Assembly: GCA_963931635.1 (NCBI GenBank)
Contig: OZ007034.1
Location: forward strand, 1,488,001-1,552,000
Length of the DNA: 64,000 nucleotides
From: Caccoplasma sp905210875
Lineage (GTDB): Bacteria; Bacteroidota; Bacteroidia; Bacteroidales; UBA11471
Direction of reading: 5' to 3'
This document shows, in pieces, positions 51,645 to 59,319 of the stretch. The translations under genes and the position numbers were made by a program. Within the stretch, counting starts at the first letter, position 1, and the number at the start of each line of letters is the position of its first letter. A model generated the notes under the pieces. That model was not told the origin of the DNA. It saw only the letters and a program-made list of their open reading frames with translations, and made no database searches.

Positions 51645-51667
51645 TCGCGAATTGATATAGCGTAAAT

Positions 51668-51708
51668 AAAAACCCGTGTATGCCCACGCATACACGGGTT
51701 TTTTTTGT
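51668..51708 (+). terminator. Intrinsic terminator of dnaK
   Basis: Stem of about 15 bp between 51668-51683 and 51688-51704 with a four-base loop, then eight T. Strong terminator. The remaining 165 bp to the convergent pectinesterase gene show no further element. Confidence 0.9.
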
Positions 51709-51874
51709 GTTTGTCGTTTTGGACGGCTTTTCGCAGGGAGGTGCAACGATGCGGTTCCTCCAAGAACAATGATGAGAAAGCCGAGAAGTAATGGCCCGTA
51801 AGGGGGCGGCGTGGCAGTTCCCCTACGGCGGATTTTCATTCACGGTCTGTTGGTTACCGTGGTCAGTCGTAGAA

Positions 51875-53449
51875 TTACCACACCGGATTCCAGTCGAGTA
51901 TGCGGGCGGGGTTGCGGTACATCTCGATGAGGGCCGAGTCGGCCGGCCATGTCAGTTGGCGTGAACGCGGGTGGCGGCGGCTAACGTCGATGGGATTACC
52001 GGCCTTGTCGCGGCTGTTGTATTCGTAGAATCGTACATGATGGGCCGACCCTTCTATCGGGCCCCACCCTTCGGGGGCGATGTTTTCGAGCGTGCAGTTT
52101 ATCAGCACGGCTTCGGCATAAGGGTATCCGTCGGGCTGACGGTTCAGCGGTGAGCGGGCCAGTACCGAGCGTGGGTGCGAGCCGATGAAGCGGCAGTCGA
52201 CAAAGATGTTGCCGTGGTTGGCTTCGGTGTTGCGTATCCACATGAAAGGACCGGGCCCTTGCAGCGTACACGCCTTGAAGAAGGCGGGGCCGCGACCCAG
52301 CACCATGTCGCCGCCACCGTCGACGATGCAGTGTTCGAGATAGACCGAGCCATTGACTTGCAGGGCGTCGCCCGACCCTACTATTCGCACATTACGCAGG
52401 TAGTTGCGGGCTCCCATGAGCAGGAGCCCCTCGGCCTGCCCCTGCAAGTCGGTCTGTATGGTCAGGTTCTCAAACCGCATATCGTAGCAGTTGTCGGCGG
52501 CAAAGGCGGCCCGGCGGGAGGGAAACGTGCCCGGCCATTCGTTGGTCTTCACGTTGATGGGGTGGGGGTTGAAGGTTTCGTTGTTGGCATATTGTATGAG
52601 TACGCTGTCGCGGTTTTCACCCCGCAGGAGTACGTTCTGCTTGTTGCGGAAGTAGACCAACTCCTCATAATCGCCGTTGGCAATAAGCACAGTCCATCGC
52701 TCGTCGCTGAATTCGGGAATGAAGTCCATGGCCCCCTGTACGGTGCAGAAGTCGCCGCTGCCGTCGTGATTCACCGAGAGAAGCCGCCGTCCGACCTCTG
52801 GGGCGTGACGACGGGTAGTGAAGCGCCATGTCTGGTCGTCGTAGATGCCGGCAAACTCTCCCAAAGAGAGATCGAAGACCTCCTTGTCGATGGTAACATA
52901 GTAGCTCTTGTCGTATTCCAACAGGTTGTGGTGGGGGTAGATGGTGGCCCGGCAGCCGTCGACGATGACAGGGTAGAAATGAAATCCGTCGGAGAATCCG
53001 CCGATGATGGTTAGCTGATACGGTCCTGTCGTGTCTTGCCGTGCGGTGCCCGAAGGGGTGCCGGGGCGTGTGTTGGCATTGGTAATACGTTTGCCGTGCG
53101 AATCGTAGTCGTACGGTACCGACGAGTAGGTGGCCTTCTGTTTGCGTATCATGTCGGGCTGGGCAGGACCGGCCGGAATGGAGAGGTCGAGTGAGTCGAC
53201 CAGCCGTCCGGTCTCGGCCTCGAAGATGCGTATCATGCCTTGCCGGTTGACCTGCACGGGATAGTCAAATTCGAGGGTCAGATGCGTGTCGGGCGGTACC
53301 TCTTCGGAGTGGGGTGCCGGAATGAGTCGGATTGCTGCCGTTGTGTTTTGCCGAGGAGCCACAGCAGCCCGGGTAGAGGTGGTCATCAAAAGCCCAATGC
53401 CGATGAGGCATAGTAATGGGACCGATAGAAGAACTTTTTTCATGGTCAT
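51875..53449 (-). CDS. Pectin methylesterase-like protein (CE8) with N-terminal Ig-like domain
   Basis: A 524-residue exported protein; I choose ATG 53449 (or 53443) because the upstream part of the open frame runs over the promoter box. After the signal (VLLSVPLLCLIGIGLLM) comes an Ig-like domain, about 40-200 (PPDTHLTLEFDYPVQVN, GRLVDSLDLSIP, as in SbsA-type domains), then a beta-helix of the CE8 pectinesterase family (about 215-500), starting VNHDGSGDFCTVQGAMDFIP. The two catalytic Asp are kept in GSGDALQVNG and GGGDMVLGRG, and an Arg in VLARSPLN. The usual Gln of GxQDT is Gly and the Trp after the Arg is missing, so activity or substrate may differ from plant-type enzymes. It removes methyl groups from pectin if active. 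Confidence 0.85.
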   Translation of the reverse strand: MTMKKVLLSVPLLCLIGIGLLMTTSTRAAVAPRQNTTAAIRLIPAPHSEEVPPDTHLTLEFDYPVQVNRQGMIRIFEAETGRLVDSLDLSIPAGPAQPDMIRKQKATYSSVPYDYDSHGKRITNANTRPGTPSGTARQDTTGPYQLTIIGGFSDGFHFYPVIVDGCRATIYPHHNLLEYDKSYYVTIDKEVFDLSLGEFAGIYDDQTWRFTTRRHAPEVGRRLLSVNHDGSGDFCTVQGAMDFIPEFSDERWTVLIANGDYEELVYFRNKQNVLLRGENRDSVLIQYANNETFNPHPINVKTNEWPGTFPSRRAAFAADNCYDMRFENLTIQTDLQGQAEGLLLMGARNYLRNVRIVGSGDALQVNGSVYLEHCIVDGGGDMVLGRGPAFFKACTLQGPGPFMWIRNTEANHGNIFVDCRFIGSHPRSVLARSPLNRQPDGYPYAEAVLINCTLENIAPEGWGPIEGSAHHVRFYEYNSRDKAGNPIDVSRRHPRSRQLTWPADSALIEMYRNPARILDWNPVW

Positions 53450-53476
53450 TTCGTTAAATATAGATAAGGTCTTTGA

Positions 53477-53508
53477 CAAAGATAGCGAAAGGTGAGAGCA
53501 GGGGCAAG
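53477..53508 (-). promoter_or_regulatory. Bacteroidales-type promoter of the pectinesterase gene
   Basis: On the minus strand TATCTTTG (53484-53477) and CTTG (53508-53505) stand 20 bp apart. The predicted start leaves a leader of about 20 bases to the ATG at 53449, which rules out the upstream start at 53479. Confidence 0.65.
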
Positions 53509-53584
53509 TGAAAACAGAGTTTTCAGATTGACTATGCCGAGCCGCCTCCTATCTTCGTGTAACAAAGATAGTGAAAGCCGAGAG
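53477..53584 (-). repeat. Tandem pair of a 22-bp promoter-type element
   Basis: The 22 bases at 53477-53498 recur at 53563-53584 with three differences; both start with CAAAGATAG (minus-strand TATCTTTG) followed by yGAAAG and GAGAG. They are 86 bp apart, in the 295-bp gap between pectinesterase and ldhA. I recall this type of sequence as common upstream of genes in Bacteroides genomes, so these may be two promoters or a promoter plus a copy. The first copy has the better -33 box. Confidence 0.6.
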
Positions 53585-53744
53585 TTGCGAAAAGGGAAAA
53601 ACGAAATTTTCGTTTCCAGGCCTTTGTCAAGCATCTTTCCGTCTTTTTCTCCATCCCAAAAAATCGAAGGCATATATGCCACTTCGTACAGAAAAAATGT
53701 ATCTTTACCGCCGTTATATATCTTATAACCTAAAAAAAACGATT

Positions 53745-54743
53745 ATGGCATTCCGGATTGCTTTTTTCGACACAAAGCCTTATGATGAAGACTCTTTCAA
53801 CAAGATGAATGAGCGCTTTGGCTTCGAGATTGTCTATTTCAAGGGACATCTCAATCCCAACAATGTGATGTTGACCCACGGCTTTGATGCCGTATGTATC
53901 TTTGTAAACGATGTGGCCGATGCCAATGTAATAAATGCATTGGTCGAGAATGGCGTCAAACTGCTGGCGTTGCGCTGTGCCGGATACAACAATGTAGATT
54001 TGACTGCGGCCGAAGGGCGTCTGCCGGTAGTCAGAGTCCCGGCCTATTCGCCCTATGCCGTCGCTGAATATACGTTGGCACTGATGCTGGCGCTCAACCG
54101 TCGCATACCGCGTGCTACCTGGCGCACCCGTGATGGAAATTTCTCGCTGCACGGCCTTATGGGGTTTGACATGCACGAGAAGACCATCGGCATCATCGGA
54201 ACGGGTAAGATTGCCAAGGTACTGATTCAATTGTTGAATGGCTTCGGCATGCATATTCTGGCCTATGATATTTATCCCGATCATGAGTTTGCGGCAACTT
54301 ATCATGTCGAATACACTACTCTTGAAGATATTTATCGCCGTTCCGATATTATATCGTTGCACTGCCCGCTTACCGATGAGACACGTTACATGATTAACGA
54401 CGAAGCCATCTCCCAGATGAAACAGGGGGTGATGCTCATCAATACCGGGCGAGGAAAACTCATTCATACTCATGCTCTTATTAACGGGTTGAAGAGCAAG
54501 AAGATAGGCTATGCCGGCCTTGATGTCTACGAAGAAGAGAGCGCCTATTTCTATGAAGACAAGTCCGACCGTATCATCGACGACGATGTGTTGGCCCGAC
54601 TGCTCTCTTTCAACAATGTCATCGTTACTTCTCATCAGGCATTCTTCACCCGGGAGGCCGTGCATAATATTGCCGAGACGACCTTGCAGAACATTGCAGA
54701 CTTTGAGGCCGGCCGACCGTTGAAAAATGAGGTGAAACATTAA
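53745..54743 (+). CDS. ldhA: D-lactate dehydrogenase
   Basis: NADH-dependent reduction of pyruvate to D-lactate; D-2-hydroxyacid dehydrogenase family. From ATG 53745 (MAFRIAFFDTKPYDEDSFNK) it has 332 residues, like E. coli LdhA (329). NAD-binding GIIGTGKIAKVL lies near residue 152, and the catalytic set is visible as Arg in INTGRGKLI, Glu in DVYEEES and His in VTSHQAFFT. The open frame extends upstream to 53571, across the intergenic promoter elements, and that part is not credible as protein. The NhaC-type antiporter follows 15 bp later, so both are probably co-transcribed in fermenting cells. Confidence 0.96.
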   Translation: MAFRIAFFDTKPYDEDSFNKMNERFGFEIVYFKGHLNPNNVMLTHGFDAVCIFVNDVADANVINALVENGVKLLALRCAGYNNVDLTAAEGRLPVVRVPAYSPYAVAEYTLALMLALNRRIPRATWRTRDGNFSLHGLMGFDMHEKTIGIIGTGKIAKVLIQLLNGFGMHILAYDIYPDHEFAATYHVEYTTLEDIYRRSDIISLHCPLTDETRYMINDEAISQMKQGVMLINTGRGKLIHTHALINGLKSKKIGYAGLDVYEEESAYFYEDKSDRIIDDDVLARLLSFNNVIVTSHQAFFTREAVHNIAETTLQNIADFEAGRPLKNEVKH

Positions 54744-54758
54744 TCTCTGTCGATTCTT

Positions 54759-56054
54759 ATGGAGAATCTCTCGCCGCGGCGCTCCGGAATCAGGGCGTTG
54801 ATACCGCTGTTTGTCTTTCTGAGCGTCTATCTGTTGGCCTCGATATGGGTCAATGACTTTTATGCCGTACCCATTACCGTGGCCTTCATCATTGCCTCGA
54901 TGGTAGCGGTGGCTCTTACCGATGGGTTACCGTTGGCCGATCGCATAGCCCGCTTTTCCGAAGGTGCGGCCGATAAGAATATTCTCCTGATGGTTTGGAT
55001 TTTTATCCTGGCCGGAGCTTTTGCCCAGTCGGCCAAGGCTATGGGGGCCATTGACGCTACGGTCAATCTTACGCTGTGGCTTTTGCCCGACCATTTCCTG
55101 CTGGTGGGGCTGTTTGTGGCTTCGTGCTTTATTTCCCTCTCGGTGGGAACATCGGTGGGAACGATTGTGGCTCTTGTGCCGGTGGTTGCCGGGCTGGCCG
55201 ACAAGACCGGTATCGCCTTGCCTTATGTCACGGCCATTGTCGTAGGGGGCGCCTTTTTCGGCGATAATCTCTCGTTTATATCCGACACCACCATCGCTGC
55301 CACCCGTACCCAGATGTGTGAGATGAAAGACAAGTTCAGAGTGAATATTCTCATTGTCTTCCCGGCCGCTCTGTTTTTGGTCGTATATTATACCGTGGTG
55401 GGTTTCAGTCTTGATATTCCCGCCCCGTCGGCGCCGGTGGAGTGGTTGAAGGTTGTTCCTTATATTGTCGTTTTGCTCACGGCACTGGCCGGTGTGCATG
55501 TGATGCTGGTACTGATGCTGGGGCTCTTTGCCTCGGCTGAGATTGGCGTTTTTACCGGCGGCTACGACATATTCGGCTGCCTCTCGGCCATGGGAGAGGG
55601 CATTACCGGCATGGGTGAACTGATTATTGTTACATTGTTGGCCGGCGGCATGCTCGAACTGATACGCTTCAACGGAGGTATGGACTATATCATTGCTCGT
55701 CTCACGGCTCGCGTGTCGAGTAAAAGGTGGGCCGAGTTGAGTATTGCGGCGCTTGTCTCCCTGGCCAATCTCTGCACGGCCAACAACACCATCGCCATCA
55801 TTACCACCGGTTCGATAGCACGCGACATAACCCGTCGTTTCGGTCTCGATGCCCGTAAGACGGCCAGCATACTCGATACCTTCTCTTGCGCGGTGCAGGG
55901 TCTCATTCCCTATGGAGCGCAGCTGCTCATTGCGGCCGGTCTCACACAGTTGTCGCCACTGGCGATAATCCGTTACCTCTATTATCCGGTTTTGTTGGGA
56001 CTGTGCGCCCTGCTGGCCATCTGGCTGCGTTACCCCCGTCGCTACTCCCGATAG
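54759..56054 (+). CDS. NhaC-family Na+/H+ antiporter
   Basis: A 431-residue inner-membrane antiporter with about eleven segments. It has the NhaC patterns VPVVAGLADKTGIALPYVTAI, GAFFGDNLSFISDTTIAATR (the Asp-rich ion path), and LCTANNTIAIITTGSIARD, plus SCAVQGLIPYGAQLLIAAGL in the last segments. It exchanges Na+ for H+, or a related organic pair such as malate/lactate, since some NhaC members work as malate-Na+/lactate-H+ exchangers. Its place 15 bp after ldhA makes lactate-linked transport worth considering. It ends 144 bp before the lipid operon. Confidence 0.9.
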   Translation: MENLSPRRSGIRALIPLFVFLSVYLLASIWVNDFYAVPITVAFIIASMVAVALTDGLPLADRIARFSEGAADKNILLMVWIFILAGAFAQSAKAMGAIDATVNLTLWLLPDHFLLVGLFVASCFISLSVGTSVGTIVALVPVVAGLADKTGIALPYVTAIVVGGAFFGDNLSFISDTTIAATRTQMCEMKDKFRVNILIVFPAALFLVVYYTVVGFSLDIPAPSAPVEWLKVVPYIVVLLTALAGVHVMLVLMLGLFASAEIGVFTGGYDIFGCLSAMGEGITGMGELIIVTLLAGGMLELIRFNGGMDYIIARLTARVSSKRWAELSIAALVSLANLCTANNTIAIITTGSIARDITRRFGLDARKTASILDTFSCAVQGLIPYGAQLLIAAGLTQLSPLAIIRYLYYPVLLGLCALLAIWLRYPRRYSR

Positions 56055-56139
56055 TGCAAGACTGCATCAACCTCTGCTATCAGGCGACAGAATAGATATA
56101 AAAGCGGCTATTGCGATAAATCGAATCGCTGCCATCATG

Positions 56140-56171
56140 CTTGGCAAAATGGAACATATTCATTACATTTG
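56140..56171 (+). promoter_or_regulatory. Bacteroidales-type promoter of the phospholipid operon
   Basis: CTTG at 56140-56143 and TACATTTG at 56164-56171, exactly 20 bp apart. The predicted transcript starts near 56178, about 20 bp before the ATG at 56199. One of the best promoter matches in the window. Confidence 0.72.
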
Positions 56172-56198
56172 CGCGATTTCCCCAAATACACATAAACG

Positions 56199-56678
56199 AT
56201 GTCGGCACAGAAGATTCCGTTTTTCTCTCTATTGATAGCCACCGGGTTCGGGTCGGGATTCTCTCCCGTGGCGCCCGGTACGGCAGGAGCCCTTTTGGCC
56301 GTACTCCTTTGGGTGGGCGGTTCTTTTCTCCTGCCGTTTGTCTTGTTGCAGGTGTTGCTGGCTTTTCTAGTCCTTCTTTTTACGGGGCTGGGTATCTATA
56401 CGAGCGGAGTGATGGAGCATTACTGGGGCGAAGACCCTTCACGTGTCGTCATCGACGAGATGGTGGGCGTGTGGATACCCCTGCTTGTCGTCCCCGACGG
56501 CGGGTGGTGGTATGTGCTGGCAGCCTTTGTGCTTTTTCGCTTTTTCGATATAGTCAAGCCTCTCGGCGTACGTCGCATGGAACGTTTTGGGGGCGGTGTC
56601 GGCATTATGATGGACGATATACTGGCCGGAGTTTACAGCGCGGTGTTGCTCGGTGCAGCTCGCTTTTTGATAGGATAA
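56199..56678 (+). CDS. PgpA-family lipid phosphatase
   Basis: A 159-residue membrane phosphatase of the phosphatidylglycerophosphatase A family. Motifs: FGSGFSPVAPGTAGALLAVL at the start, EDPSRVVIDEMVGVWIPLL with the acidic catalytic residues, and FRFFDIVKPLGVRRME. In PG synthesis it removes phosphate from PGP; in the Bacteroides inositol-lipid locus a PgpA-like protein instead removes phosphate from phosphatidylinositol phosphate. Here the neighbouring CDP-alcohol phosphatidyltransferase and AUR1-like PAP2 gene favour the second role, by inference. First gene of the operon; GtrA follows 5 bp later. Confidence 0.88.
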   Translation: MSAQKIPFFSLLIATGFGSGFSPVAPGTAGALLAVLLWVGGSFLLPFVLLQVLLAFLVLLFTGLGIYTSGVMEHYWGEDPSRVVIDEMVGVWIPLLVVPDGGWWYVLAAFVLFRFFDIVKPLGVRRMERFGGGVGIMMDDILAGVYSAVLLGAARFLIG

Positions 56679-56683
56679 AAAAA

Positions 56684-57148
56684 ATGTCGCGACGTTCGTT
56701 CATATTATTTTTCAAGGCCATGTGTTCGGCACAGATAGCCAGTGCGGCCGATTTTGCCACCACACTCTTTCTAGTCAATCTTTGCGGGCTCTATTATGTG
56801 TCGGCCACCTTCCTTGGTGCGCTGATGGGGGGTGTTGTCAATTGCTGCATCAATTACAAGTGGGTCTTCTCCGTGTCGTCGTCGAAGAGTCATATCGCTC
56901 TCAAATACCTGATGGTGTGGGGGGGCAGCATATTCCTTAATACCGGTGGTACTTATCTCTTTACCGAAGGCATGATGCGCATGGCTTGGGTCGATCGGCT
57001 CAACGTCTGTGTCTCGGTGAATCTCTTCCTGCTCCCGAAAATCATTGTGGCACTTCTTGTCTCGTTTTTCTGGAACTATCAGTTGCAGCGAAAATTTGTC
57101 TACCGCGACTGTCGCTTCGACCGATTCATATCATCATATAAACATTAA
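56684..57148 (+). CDS. GtrA-family membrane protein in the lipid operon
   Basis: A 154-residue protein from ATG 56684 (MSRRSFILFFKAMCSAQIAS), with four membrane segments and a basic C-terminus (LQRKFVYRDCRFDR). GtrA pattern: ATFLGALMGGVVNCCINYKWVF, and LLPKIIVALLVSFFWNYQLQ. The open frame continues upstream over the pgpA-like gene in another phase, but that is a shadow. GtrA proteins are thought to move lipid-linked sugars across the membrane; inside a phospholipid headgroup operon it could flip the lipid product or precursor. It is unlike the other GtrA copy at 33267-33701. Confidence 0.85.
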   Translation: MSRRSFILFFKAMCSAQIASAADFATTLFLVNLCGLYYVSATFLGALMGGVVNCCINYKWVFSVSSSKSHIALKYLMVWGGSIFLNTGGTYLFTEGMMRMAWVDRLNVCVSVNLFLLPKIIVALLVSFFWNYQLQRKFVYRDCRFDRFISSYKH

Positions 57149-57173
57149 AAACATACACAATAGAATTTCTGCT

Positions 57174-57830
57174 ATGCATTATCGCGATTATCTGCAACAG
57201 CTTATCTATCGGATTATCAATCCGCTGGTGAAGGGAATGATAAAAGTGGGAATCACCCCCAACATCATTACCACAACTGGTCTTGTACTTAACATCGTTG
57301 CCGCGGCGGTGTTTATCTATGCCGGTTATATGGAGCGAGAAGCCTCGTTTTTTTATGTCGGCGTAGGGGGCGGTGTGGTGCTCTTTGCCGGTCTTTTTGA
57401 TATGCTCGACGGCCGGGTGGCCCGCATGGGAAACATGGTGTCGCGCTTCGGTGCCTTCTATGACTCGGTGCTCGACCGGTACAGCGAACTGTTTACACTT
57501 TTCGGTATATTCTTCTATCTTATCCTGCAAGGATATGTCGTGTGGGCCATCGTAGCCTTTGTCGCTCTCATCGGCTCTATCATGGTGAGCTATGTGCGGG
57601 CGCGGGCCGAAGGGTTGGGCCTGGAATGTAAGGTGGGACTCATGCAACGCCCCGAGCGGGTGGTACTCACCAGCCTGGGGGCAATTTTCTGCGGCGTGTT
57701 TGGCGACTGCCGAGCTTTCGACCCCATACTCATTCTCACAGTGCCGCTGGCGGTGATTGCCCTCTTGGCCAACGTTACCGCCTTTGTGCGGGTGGCACAC
57801 TGTTACCGATTGTTGTCTGCCCAAAAGTAA
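57174..57830 (+). CDS. CDP-alcohol phosphatidyltransferase
   Basis: A 218-residue membrane enzyme from ATG 57174 (MHYRDYLQQLIYRIINPLVK). The family signature D-G-x2-A-R-x8-G-x3-D-x3-D is exact: DGRVARMGNM, then SRFGAFYDSVLDRYSE, holding both metal ions. It joins a CDP-diacylglycerol with an alcohol, or the CDP-alcohol with a lipid. In the Bacteroides inositol-lipid locus the homologue makes phosphatidylinositol phosphate from CDP-DAG and inositol-1-phosphate; the PgpA-like phosphatase upstream and AUR1-like gene downstream fit this. Inositol as substrate is inference. The PAP2 gene begins 4 bp after the stop. Confidence 0.92.
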   Translation: MHYRDYLQQLIYRIINPLVKGMIKVGITPNIITTTGLVLNIVAAAVFIYAGYMEREASFFYVGVGGGVVLFAGLFDMLDGRVARMGNMVSRFGAFYDSVLDRYSELFTLFGIFFYLILQGYVVWAIVAFVALIGSIMVSYVRARAEGLGLECKVGLMQRPERVVLTSLGAIFCGVFGDCRAFDPILILTVPLAVIALLANVTAFVRVAHCYRLLSAQK

Positions 57831-57834
57831 TGCC

Positions 57835-58764
57835 ATGACCTACCTTCCCCCTACACGGCGAGAGGCGCTCCTGGCGGTGATGGCCTTGCTGCTGTTTTTG
57901 TTGCTGACGGCCCTGTTTATCGGTTTGCGACCCGAACACGTCGCGATGGCTCTGCTCATCGGTGTCCTGTTTTTTGCCTCGGCCTATACCCGCAAACTGC
58001 TCATGACCTTGCTGCCGTTTGTCGTCTTTGCCGTTTCGTACGACTGGATGCGGGTGTGGCCCAACTATAAGGTCAACGACATCGATGTGGCCGGACTTTA
58101 TACGGCCGAAAAGACCCTCTTCGGTATCAATATCGATGGGGCGAGAATAACGCTTTGCGAGTTTTTCCATACCCATCACGCCGCCGTGGCCGACTTTTTT
58201 GCGGGCCTGTTCTACCTCTGTTGGGTGCCGGTGCCTGTACTTTTTGCCCTCTTCCTCTTTATCCGGGGGCGCCGCGAGTTGGCTTTGCGTTTCTCGCTGG
58301 TGTTTCTGCTGGTCAATCTCATCGGATTTGCCGGATACTATATTCACCCGGCGGCACCGCCGTGGTATGTCATGGAGTATGGTTTCGAACCGGTTCTTGG
58401 TACACCCGGAAATGTGGCGGGGCTGGGCCGCTTCGATGCCTTGGTGGGCATGGAGGTGTTTGCTCCCATGTATGGGCGTAATGCCAATGTCTTTGCTGCG
58501 CTGCCTTCGTTGCATTCGGCCTATATGCCTGTGGCCTTTGCCTATGCCGTAATGGGCCGCTGCAAGAAATGGCTCATTGCCCTCTTTGGCATCATCATGC
58601 TGGGTATATGGTTCACGGCCGTTTATTCGGGTCATCACTATCTTATCGACGTATTGCTGGGCATACTTTGTGCCGTAGTGGGAATCCTGCTCTTTGAGCA
58701 GGGGTTGATGCGATGGCCGGCTTTCCGCCGTTTTATGGCCCGCTATGCGGCCTATGTGTCGTGA
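57835..58764 (+). CDS. AUR1-like PAP2 phosphatase/transferase, possible inositol phosphorylceramide synthase
   Basis: A 309-residue membrane protein of the PAP2 superfamily, from ATG 57835 (MTYLPPTRREALLAVMALLL), with about six to eight membrane segments. The catalytic triad motifs look like those of AUR1/IPC synthase: FAALPSLHSAYMPVAFAYAV holds the first His, and VYSGHHYLIDVLLGILCAV the second His and the Asp. AUR1 enzymes move phosphoinositol from phosphatidylinositol onto ceramide. Bacteroidales make sphingolipids, so this would be the last step toward inositol phosphorylceramide. Ends the four-gene operon, followed by a strong terminator. A simple lipid phosphatase is the alternative. Confidence 0.86.
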   Translation: MTYLPPTRREALLAVMALLLFLLLTALFIGLRPEHVAMALLIGVLFFASAYTRKLLMTLLPFVVFAVSYDWMRVWPNYKVNDIDVAGLYTAEKTLFGINIDGARITLCEFFHTHHAAVADFFAGLFYLCWVPVPVLFALFLFIRGRRELALRFSLVFLLVNLIGFAGYYIHPAAPPWYVMEYGFEPVLGTPGNVAGLGRFDALVGMEVFAPMYGRNANVFAALPSLHSAYMPVAFAYAVMGRCKKWLIALFGIIMLGIWFTAVYSGHHYLIDVLLGILCAVVGILLFEQGLMRWPAFRRFMARYAAYVS

Positions 58765-58851
58765 ACCGTTCCGCGAAAGCGGCACGCTTCTCCCGGAGTA
58801 AGAAAATATATTTATCGGAAACAGTGATTTACTGTCGCTCCGAAACGGTAT

Positions 58852-58897
58852 AAAAAGTCAATCGGCTGTTGTATCGACAGCCGATTGACTTTTTTTC
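58852..58897. terminator. Bidirectional terminator between the lipid operon and DUF2752 gene
   Basis: Arms 58852-58869 and 58877-58894 pair fully over 18 bases with a seven-base loop, with an A run on the left and seven T on the right. It serves the PAP2 gene on the plus strand and the DUF2752 gene on the minus strand. Confidence 0.9.
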
Positions 58898-58932
58898 TTC
58901 ACTTTGATGACGGGGATCTTTTTGCGTTTCAC

Positions 58933-59319
58933 TTAGAAGTTTGGGAAAAAGTTGCGTGCCACGCCCCAGAGAATGACTGCAACGAGGTAGCCCCAGACAT
59001 ATATCGGCTTGTGTACGCGCAGGTAGAGGCCGGGCCGTCGGGTGCGGAAGGCTTCGGCCCAGAGGAGTAACCCGATGTATGGAATGGAGAGTACCAGCAG
59101 TGCGTTGTAGCGCAGGGCATCGGTAAAGTGCAGATGCAGCAGGCTGTGAAGGGCCCGTTGGCTGCCACAGCCGGGACACTCCCACCCGGTGAGTGTGAGA
59201 AACGGGCAGCGCGGAAAGAGTCGGCATTCGTTCGGGTCAAGAATATAAAAAACAAGACACATCGCAAGGACGAGCAGCGCTCCTGCGATGTGCCTTGTTT
59301 TTATTGCGCATCTATACAT
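58933..59319 (-). CDS. DUF2752 membrane protein
   Basis: A 128-residue membrane protein with three hydrophobic segments. The DUF2752 hallmark is clear: CPFLTLTGWECPGCGSQRAL, a cysteine-rich loop (Cys at CRLFPRCPF and ECPGC), followed by a His-rich helix HSLLHLHFTDALRYN. The function of the family is unknown. Its ATG overlaps the stop of the GYF_2/CD225 gene by eight bases, so the two are coupled and co-transcribed. This pairing seems frequent in Bacteroidetes. Cys positions suggest metal or heme/thiol chemistry at the membrane face, which is only a guess. Confidence 0.85.
   Translation of the reverse strand: MYRCAIKTRHIAGALLVLAMCLVFYILDPNECRLFPRCPFLTLTGWECPGCGSQRALHSLLHLHFTDALRYNALLVLSIPYIGLLLWAEAFRTRRPGLYLRVHKPIYVWGYLVAVILWGVARNFFPNF

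Noticed and set aside
51174..51839. Minus-strand open frame overlapping the dnaK 3' end and its terminator
   Set aside because: It reads through a strong dnaK terminator and is antisense to a perfectly conserved gene.
53571..53744. N-terminal extension of D-lactate dehydrogenase
   Set aside because: The frame is open but covers intergenic promoter-type sequence; the family starts at the ATG at 53745.
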